Under the pieces are notes generated by a model that worked only from the letters and a program-made list of their open reading frames with translations, made no database searches and was not told where the DNA came from. A stretch of 31,676 nt of DNA from CAZQQU01 sp964595625 (GTDB lineage: Bacteria; Bacteroidota; Bacteroidia; Flavobacteriales; Flavobacteriaceae), in assembly GCA_964595625.1 (NCBI GenBank), contig CAZQQU010000016.1, forward strand, positions 1 to 31,676, in the 5' to 3' direction. Below, piece after piece: positions 23,776-31,676 of this stretch. Each line of letters opens with the position of its first letter. The stretch's first letter is position 1. Made by a program: the position numbers and the translations under genes.

Positions 23776-26181
23776 TTACTTTTTGATAATTTGTTTTACC
23801 AACGAAGAATTTTCAGTAGTCAATTTTATAAAATAAACTCCTGCAGCCAGATTTTCGACAGTAATGGTTTGTTCTGACATGTTTTCAGAGAAATTAATTT
23901 CGTCTAAAACTTTACCATTCACATCAATAATCGTTGCAGAAATAATAGTTTCATTAGATTGATTGCTGATAGTTAATCTATCGGACGTTGGATTAGGGAA
24001 CACACTAATGTGTTGTGCCCACTCATGATCTTCTACATTAACCACTTGCGTAACAATTACATCAAAAGAACAAATAACTTGTTGGCTAGTAGAAGTGGTA
24101 ACCGTGATGGTTACTGGATGCGTTCCGACGGATAGTTCAGTCCCCGCAACTGGGTTTTGTACTACGGTATAAGTAAGTATATCACATTCTGAATTGATCG
24201 TAACCAAACTGCTAGATACAAAGTCTGGCAGTGTATAGGTTTGGCCTTCTGAAACAATTTCTTCGATATCTTCTGTAGGACACTCAACTGAGAATAAATG
24301 AGGAGGCATATCAAAAGCCTGAGTACCATCGTTTTTAGAGTTACTAGACCCTTGGTTTGCGCTATACCCCAATCCTCTTCTGGCAAATGCATGCCAGATT
24401 AAACATTCGTTGTCTCCACTATACATGGCCACATCGGCATCCAGAATAGCATCTCTTCCATCGACAAAACCAGGTGAACAGGGTTGTAATTTCAAACCTT
24501 CAGTCACTAAAGCAAGTGCCATATTATTACCACCTGTACCTTCGTAAAAATCGGTATCAAAACCATATTCATCTACCAATAACCAAGTCATATCCCAAAG
24601 CATAACTGCCCAGACACTTCCTACGCCGTGAGGTGCCCATTCTGATTTAATATGGTCGTATGTATGGGGATTTACCGACATATTGGTGGAGTAAGGATGG
24701 GTACGAATACCGGGACCTCCAGGTCCTTCACCAAATAAAAACGTACCAATTCCTCGAGCATCGGTGCCCTCATCACCGGTACGCATAGTTAACATCAAAC
24801 CGAAGTAGTCACTCCATCCTTCACCCATTTGTTCATCATTCCACAAACAGTTTACTGAAGATCCGGTAAGTCGATTAGAAATTCCATGGCCGTATTCGTG
24901 CATCACCACTAAGTTGTCAAAATTTCCATCGCGAGAACCACATACATACATATACATATTGGGTGAACTTCCATCTTCCGGGGTCGCGAAAAAGGCATTA
25001 CACATTTGACCCGACTGCGCTTCTGCTAATACGGGATCATTTGCGAAACCACCTTTCCCATAATTATTCACTTGGAAATTTCCACTGGCTTCATCAAAAC
25101 CATACATATAGAAAACGTCGTGTATAACATTATTCCAGTAATAGAGGTTCGTAATTGCTGCAGCTTCAGATTGGTCGCCATTAGAATAAACCGGATTGAA
25201 GGGGAAGTGAAATATTAAACTAGAACCTCCATCAGGTCTATAACCATAATTATCACCTGCTTCATAAGCATTGACATTATTACCTCGGGTGTCGGTAAAT
25301 TCGGCACCAGCCACACCATTGGTATCGTGCCATCCATAAGGAGAAGCTACCGGATGAGGTACATTAGTTACAATAGTCCGATCTCCGTACAAAGGACTTT
25401 CTAATGGCATAGCGAATACTTGATAGCTACCTGTTAAAAGAGCTGATGAAGCCGCTACTGTTTCTGAGGTATAATAGTTGGCATCACAATTTTCCTCAAA
25501 GGCGACCGTGTTTTCTGCGTGATGATGAGCACCTTCCGGATGATCAAAATTACAAGAGGTAATCCAATTTCCTTTGTCTAAAAGAGCTCCGGTAGCAGCA
25601 TTAACTCGCACACTGTACCATTCGGTTTTATTGATGGCTTGGATGGATAGATCCCATGCTAAAACCACTTGATCATTAGTAGTTCGGTAATACATCAGTT
25701 GTACCGGAATGGGACTTAATGAGATCCCACCGTCACTCAGTATTGTTTTGCGGTCAGGAGATACTGCCTGAGAAATGACACTTAGATTTTCTGTAAGTGC
25801 ATAGCCCAAATGAGAAGCAACTTGAGTCACCGCCTGAACGGGTGAAATAATAGACTCAGAAGTTTGAACCTTATCACTGATATTTTCAATAAAATTGATA
25901 TTAGAAGCTAATAAAGTACCGTCTTTCATAATATGAATACTTGACTCGGTACCATACACTTGTAAATCATTTACTGATTGGCGTAAATACATGTGGTGTA
26001 CATCACTGATGCTACTCACATGATGTTTAACTACCTGATGCATTGCAATTTCTTCTTCAGAAAAATTCTTTTGTGAAAGTAATGTTTGTAAATAATTCAG
26101 GGATTTTTCCTTCGGATCACTCTGAGCATAGATCATCAAACAGGCAAAAAAGGCCAGTTGAAAGGTAAAAAGTTTTTTCAT
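23776..26181 (-). CDS. T9SS-exported M36 (fungalysin-like) metallopeptidase, short form
   Basis: The 801-residue product has a signal peptide (MKKLFTFQLAFFACLMIYAQ) and an FTP/propeptide-like region (about 25-205). The M36 catalytic domain (about 230-625) has HEYGHGISNR (428-437), with zinc ligands H428 and H432, and E454 in MGEGWSDYFG. A single HYR-like domain (about 630-713) is followed by a T9SS type A sorting domain (about 722-801) with ISVFPNPTSDRL, DVNGKVL, AAGVYFIKL and a final basic KQIIKK. It is expected to be secreted or surface-attached and to digest protein. It is a tandem paralogue of the next gene upstream, which shares long identical stretches such as ALALVTEGL.LQPC and GFVDGRDAIL. 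Strong terminators on both sides show that it is transcribed on its own. Confidence 0.94.
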   Translation of the reverse strand: MKKLFTFQLAFFACLMIYAQSDPKEKSLNYLQTLLSQKNFSEEEIAMHQVVKHHVSSISDVHHMYLRQSVNDLQVYGTESSIHIMKDGTLLASNINFIENISDKVQTSESIISPVQAVTQVASHLGYALTENLSVISQAVSPDRKTILSDGGISLSPIPVQLMYYRTTNDQVVLAWDLSIQAINKTEWYSVRVNAATGALLDKGNWITSCNFDHPEGAHHHAENTVAFEENCDANYYTSETVAASSALLTGSYQVFAMPLESPLYGDRTIVTNVPHPVASPYGWHDTNGVAGAEFTDTRGNNVNAYEAGDNYGYRPDGGSSLIFHFPFNPVYSNGDQSEAAAITNLYYWNNVIHDVFYMYGFDEASGNFQVNNYGKGGFANDPVLAEAQSGQMCNAFFATPEDGSSPNMYMYVCGSRDGNFDNLVVMHEYGHGISNRLTGSSVNCLWNDEQMGEGWSDYFGLMLTMRTGDEGTDARGIGTFLFGEGPGGPGIRTHPYSTNMSVNPHTYDHIKSEWAPHGVGSVWAVMLWDMTWLLVDEYGFDTDFYEGTGGNNMALALVTEGLKLQPCSPGFVDGRDAILDADVAMYSGDNECLIWHAFARRGLGYSANQGSSNSKNDGTQAFDMPPHLFSVECPTEDIEEIVSEGQTYTLPDFVSSSLVTINSECDILTYTVVQNPVAGTELSVGTHPVTITVTTSTSQQVICSFDVIVTQVVNVEDHEWAQHISVFPNPTSDRLTISNQSNETIISATIIDVNGKVLDEINFSENMSEQTITVENLAAGVYFIKLTTENSSLVKQIIKK

Positions 26182-26244
26182 AGGAATTTAGTTGTTTGAA
26201 TTTATTTTAAATTAAAAGTAAAACTATTTTTGAGAAAAAAAAAA

Positions 26245-26267
26245 AAAGGAGGCAAAAGGCCCCCTTT
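26245..26267 (-). terminator. Terminator of long M36 peptidase gene
   Basis: A 9-bp stem (one G-U pair in RNA) with a 5-base loop lies 19 bases beyond the stop, followed on the minus strand by a run of 13 T. The long homopolymer (26235-26247 on the + strand) may vary in length between strains or reads. Confidence 0.85.
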
Positions 26268-26285
26268 TTTTTTAAAATCATCAGA

Positions 26286-29200
26286 TTATTTTTTGATTAC
26301 TCTTTTAACGAGTTGTTGATTTTCACTGAATATTTTTACAAAATATACACCGGCAGCATACTGTTCAAAGGAGACTTTATAATTTTGGGTAGACTCATCA
26401 AAGAGCATGGTATCTATGATTCTTCCATTGACATCAGTGATCACTACTTGTAAAATCGGTTGTCCCGAATTATTCAATATAGTGACTTGATTGTCAGTAG
26501 GATTCGGGTATAACATAACCGTTTGATTATTAAATGGATAATCTATATTAGAGAGTGTTTCCTCAACGGTCACTTCAAAACTACAGCTACTTGTATTACC
26601 GTACTCGTCCGTAGCAGTAAGCTCAACGGTATGTGTTCCAACGGCTAGCTCTGTTCCTGGTGCCGGATCTTGGGTTAAATCAGTCACAGGCTCTGTACAA
26701 GCATCATCTGCAGTAGCTTGCGCGGTGTCCCAATAGTCAGGTAAACTATAGGTACCTCCCGGAACAACTGCTACGGTGTAATCATCGGGACAATTAATTT
26801 CTGGAGAAGTTTCATCAACGACCGTCACTACAACCGTTATAGCAGTTGAGTTACCGGAAGTATCAAATACTTCAAAATTCACATTATTGGGTCCGATATT
26901 ATTACAAGTAAAGCTACTCGGGAATATACTGATAGAAGCAATATTACAATTGTCAGTAGTTCCTGCATCCAGTTGAGCGGGTGTGATATTTACCGTTCCA
27001 TTGGGCCCTAATACGACTGTAATATCCTGAGCGACGGCATCGGGAGGCATCACATCAGCTACATTCACTTGAGCGGTAGCAGAAGCAGTATGCCCGTTAA
27101 CATCGGTTACGGTCAGAGTAACCGTATGAGGGCCTATTTGATTACAGGTAAAGCTATCTGGAGACACACTCATAGAAGCAATCTCACAGTTATCCCAAGA
27201 ACCGTTATCGATATCTTCTGCGGTAATAGTTACTTGCCCATTAACATCTAATGGAGCCATAATATTTTGAGTAATTACTACCGGTGGGCTATTGTCTTCA
27301 ACAGTTACTTCAAAAGAGGTGCTGGCTGAATTTCCGGCTTCATCCGTCACTGTAAGGGTAACCGTTGTGGGTCCTGCCACAGCAGTACCAGGTGCAGGAC
27401 TCTGGGTGACGCTGGGGTTGGGATCACAGTTATCTTGAACAACTGCAATTGATGTAAAATCAGGTAAAACCCCTTCACAGTTGGTATTGGCATCAATCAC
27501 TACGTCGCTCATAGCGTCGATTTCAGGATTGGTAACATCGACTATGGTGACATCAAAACTACAAGTAAGTACATTACCCGATCCATCAGAAATTTCAAAA
27601 ACATTGGTGGTAGTCCCAACCGGGAAAGCTCCTCCGGAGGGGATTCCGCTCACTAAAGTTACCAAAGGTTCGGTATAAGCAACTCCGGTTACTGACACAT
27701 TATCCAACCACACACCCGAAGCACCCACTTGATCGTCGGTACCCAATCTCCAACGGAATATAACTTCCAAACCTACCAAAGCAGGATTTAAATCTACTTC
27801 CACATGTTTGAATCCACCTGAATTCCCGGTCCAAGCTGCTCTATTCTCTAGTGGGTTAGAACAACAGTCACTAATAACCCCATTATACCCCCCACTATTA
27901 AATACACCTCCACCTAATAATATATCTTGCCAAGTGATACCTCCATCCGAACTATATTCTAACACCATACCATCATAAACATTTTCAGTAATATGGAATA
28001 AATCAAATTTTAGTTTCGCATAAGCACTTCCTATTAAATAGGTAGGTGATACTAAAGAAGAAAGATTTACATAATTCGGGTTATTAGCAAAAGCTGAATT
28101 AGGTGATGAACTGGACATAGTAGATGTAGTTACCCAATTAATACCTGTGTTAACCTCTTGTGTCATGGTCCAACCACCAGGTAAAGTTGGCGCTGTAACC
28201 AAGTCAAAATTTTCAAACTCACTTCCGGTACAACCAGAAACAGCTTGAGGATTTGTATAATTAACAATTAAATCACAGTTAGTGGGGTCTGCATCCATAA
28301 TGATATCCGTGGGACAATAAGTCATTTCCATGCCAGGTCGCACTTCGATAGTATCAGAGGCCTCATTAATACTAAAGCATTCATTGGCTGGAAGAGTATA
28401 AGTAATAGTATGCACTCCAATACCAGCAACATTAGGATTAAAAGTATAAGTAAGTCCGTTTCCATTATCGGTTACACCGGGACCGCTATAAACTCCTCCT
28501 GTAGGTGTACCACCTCCCAATCCGGTTTGAATACCGGCACTGTCACAAATTTCACCAAAGGCTTCCATTTCAGCAGCCGAAGCTGGAGTATCAAAAGCCT
28601 CGGTACCATCCGAACGGCTATTGCTAGAACCTTGAATAGCACTTAAACCCAATCCTCTTTTCGCGAAAGCTTCCCAAATTATACACACATTGGCTCCCCC
28701 ATAAAGGTTTTCGTCTGCGAGTAAGATAGCATCTCTACCATCAACAAAACCTGGATTACAGGGTTGTAGGCGTAGTCCTTCAGTGACTAAGGCTAAAGCA
28801 ATGTTGTTTCCACCGGTGCCTGAGTAAATATCTGGATCAAAACCGTAGGCATCTATCAAACCCCAAGTCATTTCCCAAAGCATAGCTGCCCATACACTTC
28901 CCACTCCGTGAGGAACTGATTCTACTTTTATGTCGTCGTATGTATGAGGATTAATAGACATATCTGTACTATACGGATAGGTACGAATACCCCCTCCGCC
29001 GATGTCCTCTCCAAAAAGGTAGGTTCCTACCCCTCGTGAATCAGTACCTTCGTCGCCGGGTTGCATGGTAAACATCAAACCATACCAGTCGCTCCATCCT
29101 TCTCCCATTTGTTCTTGATTATTTAAACATCCAGAGGTTCCAGGACCTCCGGTCATTCTGTTAGAAATACCATGACCGTATTCATGAATAATTACTAAAT

Positions 29201-30518
29201 TATCAAAGTCACCATCTCGATTTCCACAAACGTACATTTGCATTCTTGGTTGATTACCATCAACCGGAGTGGCAAAATTGGCATTACACGTACCGCTACC
29301 ATCTTGGGCTTCAGCACGCACAAAATCATTACCCAAACCTCCATTACCATAATTATTAGCTTGGAAATTACCACTTACTTCATCAAAACCGTACATATAT
29401 GTGATGTCGTGAATGATGTTACTCCAATAAAACAAATTGGTTATAGCCGCAGCTTGGGAAGGATCTCCACTGGAATAAATCGGATTGAAAGGATAATCAA
29501 AAACCAAAGAAGGACCGCCATCGGGCTGAAATCCAGGAGTATTGTTATTGTCTGTATCCTCATAAGCATTAACGTTATTTCCACGGGTAACAGTATATTC
29601 GGGACCAATAACTCCATTGGTATCATGCCATCCATAGGGTGATGCTGTCGTATTCACTGCTGTAGCACCATTGACAAGAGTTCTAGCTCCGAATAACGGA
29701 CTCTCCAAAGGCAATTCAATGACTCGGTAGGATCCGGTTAATAAAGCTGCGTAATCATCTAAGGGTGCTTCCACTGATGTTTCTATACATTCTGCTTCTA
29801 TATAATGGTTTGTATCCAAAATAGCTTCTTCTTCGTCATGAGAATGGGTATGAGAGAAATTACAACTATTTACCCAGTTAATTTTATTCACAATTTCACC
29901 GGTGGTTGCATCCACCTGTACATTGTACCATTCTAACTTTCCGGTGTGTTCTATAGATAGATCCCAAACCAGAATTAAGTTTCCTTCTTCGTTAAGAAAA
30001 TACATCAGTCGTGCGGGAATTTCACTCAATGAAATGCCACCAGTACTTATAACAGATTTTTTATCAACGGTATTTTCTTGTGATAACAAATGCAAGGATC
30101 CTGTCATTTGGTAACCTAATTGGGATGCTGCTGCTTGCACAGCATCAACCGCCGTCAAAGTAGGTGCATTAGAACCCAGTCTTCTTTTTTCCAAACTGTT
30201 TTCAAAGCGAGAATGTGCCACCAACAAAGACCCGTCATTCTTAATGTGTATGGCAGACTCAGTTCCCATAATTTCATAACCTTCAAAAACTTGCCGTAGA
30301 TAGACGTGTTGAGCTCCAGTCAATCGATTAATATAATTGTCGGTGATGGCATAGTCTGATAAATCTTTTTCACTTAAATTTTTTTCTATCTGAGCTGATT
30401 GCAATGATCTTTTAATGAAATCGGCAGCTGGCGCCTGAACATTAACTTGACCATAATTTAAAAAACTCATCAATAAGAAGAATAGAAAAAGAATGCTTTT
30501 AGTAGATTTTTTTCTCAT
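26286..30518 (-). CDS. T9SS-exported M36 metallopeptidase with modular C-terminus, long form
   Basis: The 1410-residue product has a signal peptide (about 1-23), a propeptide region (about 25-220) and an M36 catalytic domain (about 245-650) with HEYGHGISNR (445-454) and E473 in MGEGWSDWYG. After that come a small Ig-like segment (about 660-730), the first half of an HYR domain (735-763), a jelly-roll-like domain (about 764-945, ending GVWLDNVSVTG), the second half of the HYR domain (about 950-993), another HYR domain (about 995-1075), two copies of an approximately 80-residue repeat (1079-1238), a last HYR domain (about 1239-1320) and a T9SS type A sorting domain (about 1330-1410, VMLYPNPTDN and GVYFVKIFSENQ). 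It is a secreted or cell-surface protease whose accessory domains probably mediate binding to surfaces or substrates; that part is inference. Confidence 0.94.
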   Translation of the reverse strand: MRKKSTKSILFLFFLLMSFLNYGQVNVQAPAADFIKRSLQSAQIEKNLSEKDLSDYAITDNYINRLTGAQHVYLRQVFEGYEIMGTESAIHIKNDGSLLVAHSRFENSLEKRRLGSNAPTLTAVDAVQAAASQLGYQMTGSLHLLSQENTVDKKSVISTGGISLSEIPARLMYFLNEEGNLILVWDLSIEHTGKLEWYNVQVDATTGEIVNKINWVNSCNFSHTHSHDEEEAILDTNHYIEAECIETSVEAPLDDYAALLTGSYRVIELPLESPLFGARTLVNGATAVNTTASPYGWHDTNGVIGPEYTVTRGNNVNAYEDTDNNNTPGFQPDGGPSLVFDYPFNPIYSSGDPSQAAAITNLFYWSNIIHDITYMYGFDEVSGNFQANNYGNGGLGNDFVRAEAQDGSGTCNANFATPVDGNQPRMQMYVCGNRDGDFDNLVIIHEYGHGISNRMTGGPGTSGCLNNQEQMGEGWSDWYGLMFTMQPGDEGTDSRGVGTYLFGEDIGGGGIRTYPYSTDMSINPHTYDDIKVESVPHGVGSVWAAMLWEMTWGLIDAYGFDPDIYSGTGGNNIALALVTEGLRLQPCNPGFVDGRDAILLADENLYGGANVCIIWEAFAKRGLGLSAIQGSSNSRSDGTEAFDTPASAAEMEAFGEICDSAGIQTGLGGGTPTGGVYSGPGVTDNGNGLTYTFNPNVAGIGVHTITYTLPANECFSINEASDTIEVRPGMEMTYCPTDIIMDADPTNCDLIVNYTNPQAVSGCTGSEFENFDLVTAPTLPGGWTMTQEVNTGINWVTTSTMSSSSPNSAFANNPNYVNLSSLVSPTYLIGSAYAKLKFDLFHITENVYDGMVLEYSSDGGITWQDILLGGGVFNSGGYNGVISDCCSNPLENRAAWTGNSGGFKHVEVDLNPALVGLEVIFRWRLGTDDQVGASGVWLDNVSVTGVAYTEPLVTLVSGIPSGGAFPVGTTTNVFEISDGSGNVLTCSFDVTIVDVTNPEIDAMSDVVIDANTNCEGVLPDFTSIAVVQDNCDPNPSVTQSPAPGTAVAGPTTVTLTVTDEAGNSASTSFEVTVEDNSPPVVITQNIMAPLDVNGQVTITAEDIDNGSWDNCEIASMSVSPDSFTCNQIGPHTVTLTVTDVNGHTASATAQVNVADVMPPDAVAQDITVVLGPNGTVNITPAQLDAGTTDNCNIASISIFPSSFTCNNIGPNNVNFEVFDTSGNSTAITVVVTVVDETSPEINCPDDYTVAVVPGGTYSLPDYWDTAQATADDACTEPVTDLTQDPAPGTELAVGTHTVELTATDEYGNTSSCSFEVTVEETLSNIDYPFNNQTVMLYPNPTDNQVTILNNSGQPILQVVITDVNGRIIDTMLFDESTQNYKVSFEQYAAGVYFVKIFSENQQLVKRVIKK
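26805..27284 (-). repeat. Two tandem approximately 80-residue modules in long M36 protein
   Basis: The protein repeats (residues 1079-1158 and 1159-1238) share the pattern QNI-PL..(N)G.(V)TI, then D.G..DNC.I.S(M/I)S, (S/F)P.SF.C..IGP, V.TV or NVNF, and D..GN or NGH. Two conserved cysteines per unit could form a disulfide. The same unit recurs in the truncated gene at the right edge. Confidence 0.75.
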
Positions 30519-30662
30519 GAGTAATTTTTTTGGTTGATGTTATTTTTTGCGAAGTTAACTAAACAAAAAAAAATAGTTGATAAAATTCTTGTTTTTTTAG
30601 TACAAATACTAATATATAAAATGATTATAAACTTTTTGGTAAAAATAAACTGCTAATAAATT

Positions 30663-30693
30663 AAAAGAGGTCTTACGTGGTAAGACCTCTTTT
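30663..30693 (-). terminator. Terminator of right-edge cargo gene
   Basis: A perfect 14-bp stem (aaaagaggtcttac and its complement) with a 3-base loop lies 9 bases beyond the stop codon, with T-rich sequence following on the minus strand. The rest of the 183-base gap up to the long M36 start is very AT-rich; only a weak -7-like TAACTTCG (30550-30557, minus strand) was seen. Confidence 0.88.
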
Positions 30694-30701
30694 TAACATT
30701 T

Positions 30702-31676
30702 TTATCTCCGGATAATTTGTTTCATAATACTATAGTTTCCACTATAAATTCTCATAAAATAAACTCCAGAGGCGTATTCATTTAGTGAAATATGTTGTTC
30801 TCGAATATAGGAATCAAGTTTGATTTCCTTGACAACTTTTCCTTGAACATCAGTTATCAAAATATAATCCAATACCCAATTGGTTTTGTTTAAAAGTATT
30901 AAATCACCTCGTGTAGGATTGGGATAAACTACGATTCCCATATCGTTAAAGGGCATATCCTCTACTTCCATGACGGCACGTACTTCTAATTCAAAACTAC
31001 AAGTAGCTATATTCCCAGAATCATCAGTAACTTCAATTTCAATGGTATGAGTTCCTACTGGTAATTCCGTTCCCGGTAATGGTGTTTGTACCACGTTGGT
31101 AATTGGATTTGTACAATTATCAGTGGCTGTTACTATTTCCTCCACCCAGTAATTTGGCAAGGTATAAGTAGTACCAGTGGGTACTTCTACCTCTAAATCC
31201 ATCGGGCATTCTAATACCGGAGCGTCGACATCTTCTACAGTTACTATTACTTGTACTGTAGATGAATTTCCTATAATATCAAATACCGTTAAAGTGACAG
31301 TATTATCACCGATACTAGAACAATTAAAACTATTTGGGAACACGGTCATAGAGGAAATTCCACAGTTATCCCATGAACCATTATCTACATCTTGGGGTAG
31401 AATAGTGGCTATCCCATCTTCATTCAATGGTATGGTAATATTTTGACCGATTGCTTCAGGTGCCAGTGCATCTACCACAGTCACCGTTGCTTGAGCAGTA
31501 GCGGAATTACCCGATCCGTCATACACGGTTAATGTCACTGTATGGGTTCCAATGTCGGAACAATCAAAGGTGTCCGGGCTAACGCTCATACTGCTGATAC
31601 CGCAGTTGTCGCTACTTCCGTTGTTGATGTCATCTGCTGTGATTACTGCTTGACCCAAGGCGTCTAAATACACCGT
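30702..31676 (-). CDS. T9SS-sorted modular secreted protein, 5'-truncated
   Basis: The frame runs off the right edge, so only the C-terminal about 325 residues are seen and the GTG at 31673 is not a true start. The visible part holds two copies of the approximately 80-residue repeat also present in the long M36 protein (about residues 1-71 and 72-151 of the visible part), then an HYR-like domain (LECPMDLEVEVPTGTTYTLP) and a T9SS type A sorting domain (VVYPNPTRGDLILL, DVQGKVVKEI, ASGVYFMRIYSGNYS). Order and sequence match the end of the neighbouring long M36 protein, so it may be a third M36 peptidase, but its catalytic part, if any, is outside the window. It could also be an adhesin or another enzyme. 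Confidence 0.88.
   Translation of the reverse strand, partial: TVYLDALGQAVITADDINNGSSDNCGISSMSVSPDTFDCSDIGTHTVTLTVYDGSGNSATAQATVTVVDALAPEAIGQNITIPLNEDGIATILPQDVDNGSWDNCGISSMTVFPNSFNCSSIGDNTVTLTVFDIIGNSSTVQVIVTVEDVDAPVLECPMDLEVEVPTGTTYTLPNYWVEEIVTATDNCTNPITNVVQTPLPGTELPVGTHTIEIEVTDDSGNIATCSFELEVRAVMEVEDMPFNDMGIVVYPNPTRGDLILLNKTNWVLDYILITDVQGKVVKEIKLDSYIREQHISLNEYASGVYFMRIYSGNYSIMKQIIRR
31221..31676 (-). repeat. Approximately 80-residue modules in right-edge cargo gene
   Basis: One complete module (31221-31460) and one cut by the window edge (31461-31676). They share DNNGSxDNCGISSM, FPNSFNC/SPDTFDC and IGxxTVTLTV patterns with each other and with the modules at 26805-27284. Confidence 0.7.

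Noticed and set aside
24162..24392. Second minus-strand frame within the short M36 gene
   Set aside because: It overlaps conserved M36 and HYR coding sequence in another frame and shows no domain.
26805..31676. Regularly spaced repeats considered as a CRISPR array
   Set aside because: The repeats are about 240 bases, degenerate at DNA level, in frame and encode protein modules; there are no short identical repeats with unique spacers and no cas genes.

Overview
The window looks like chromosomal DNA of a marine-type Flavobacteriaceae (Bacteroidota). The reasons are AT-rich intergenic DNA, Bacteroidota-style -7 boxes (TAnnTTTG) and no clear Shine-Dalgarno sites, the gene order pnp-rpsO-accD-fbaA-tamL, a PorT component of the type IX secretion system (T9SS), menaquinone genes (menB and ubiE/menG), and secreted proteins ending in T9SS type A sorting domains. 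No rRNA, tRNA, CRISPR array or recognisable transposase was seen.

Layout. (1) 1-1362: the 3' part of a HerA-family ATPase on the + strand, resembling the ATPase half of two-gene anti-phage systems. It is followed by about 380 bases of non-coding, palindrome-bearing DNA (1363-1740) that looks like the edge of an accessory island. (2) 1776-9341, minus strand: core block of pnp, rpsO, accD, fbaA and a TamL-like BamA-family lipoprotein, with terminators after pnp and rpsO. (3) 9378-14188: a SpoU/TrmH RNA methyltransferase, convergent with the ubiE/menG-porT pair, then lnt and a SAM methyltransferase. (4) 14286-16271: an orphan LolD/MacB-type ATPase, oxyR with both redox cysteines, and a small uncharacterised protein. 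(5) 16451-20197, minus strand: three-gene surface-polysaccharide cluster (Wzy/WaaL-like membrane protein, GT4 glycosyltransferase, polyprenyl-phosphate sugar transferase). (6) 20367-23534, minus strand: menB, a class III-like PPK2 and an M28 peptidase, closely spaced. (7) 23776-31676, minus strand: an array of secreted T9SS cargo: a short M36 fungalysin-like metallopeptidase, a long paralogue with HYR-like and jelly-roll modules, and the 3' part of a third protein with the same repeats. Each is followed by its own strong terminator.

Functional links. PorT belongs to the secretion machinery that would export the M36 proteins. TamL and Lnt belong to envelope and lipoprotein biogenesis. MenB and UbiE/MenG act at different steps of menaquinone synthesis. 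The least ordinary parts are the HerA/palindrome boundary on the left and the modular M36 array on the right, where a jelly-roll-like domain appears to be inserted inside a split HYR domain and an approximately 80-residue repeat is shared between neighbouring genes. I did not find a complete, clearly undescribed multi-gene system wholly inside the window; the best lead is the defence-type ATPase whose partner lies off the left edge.
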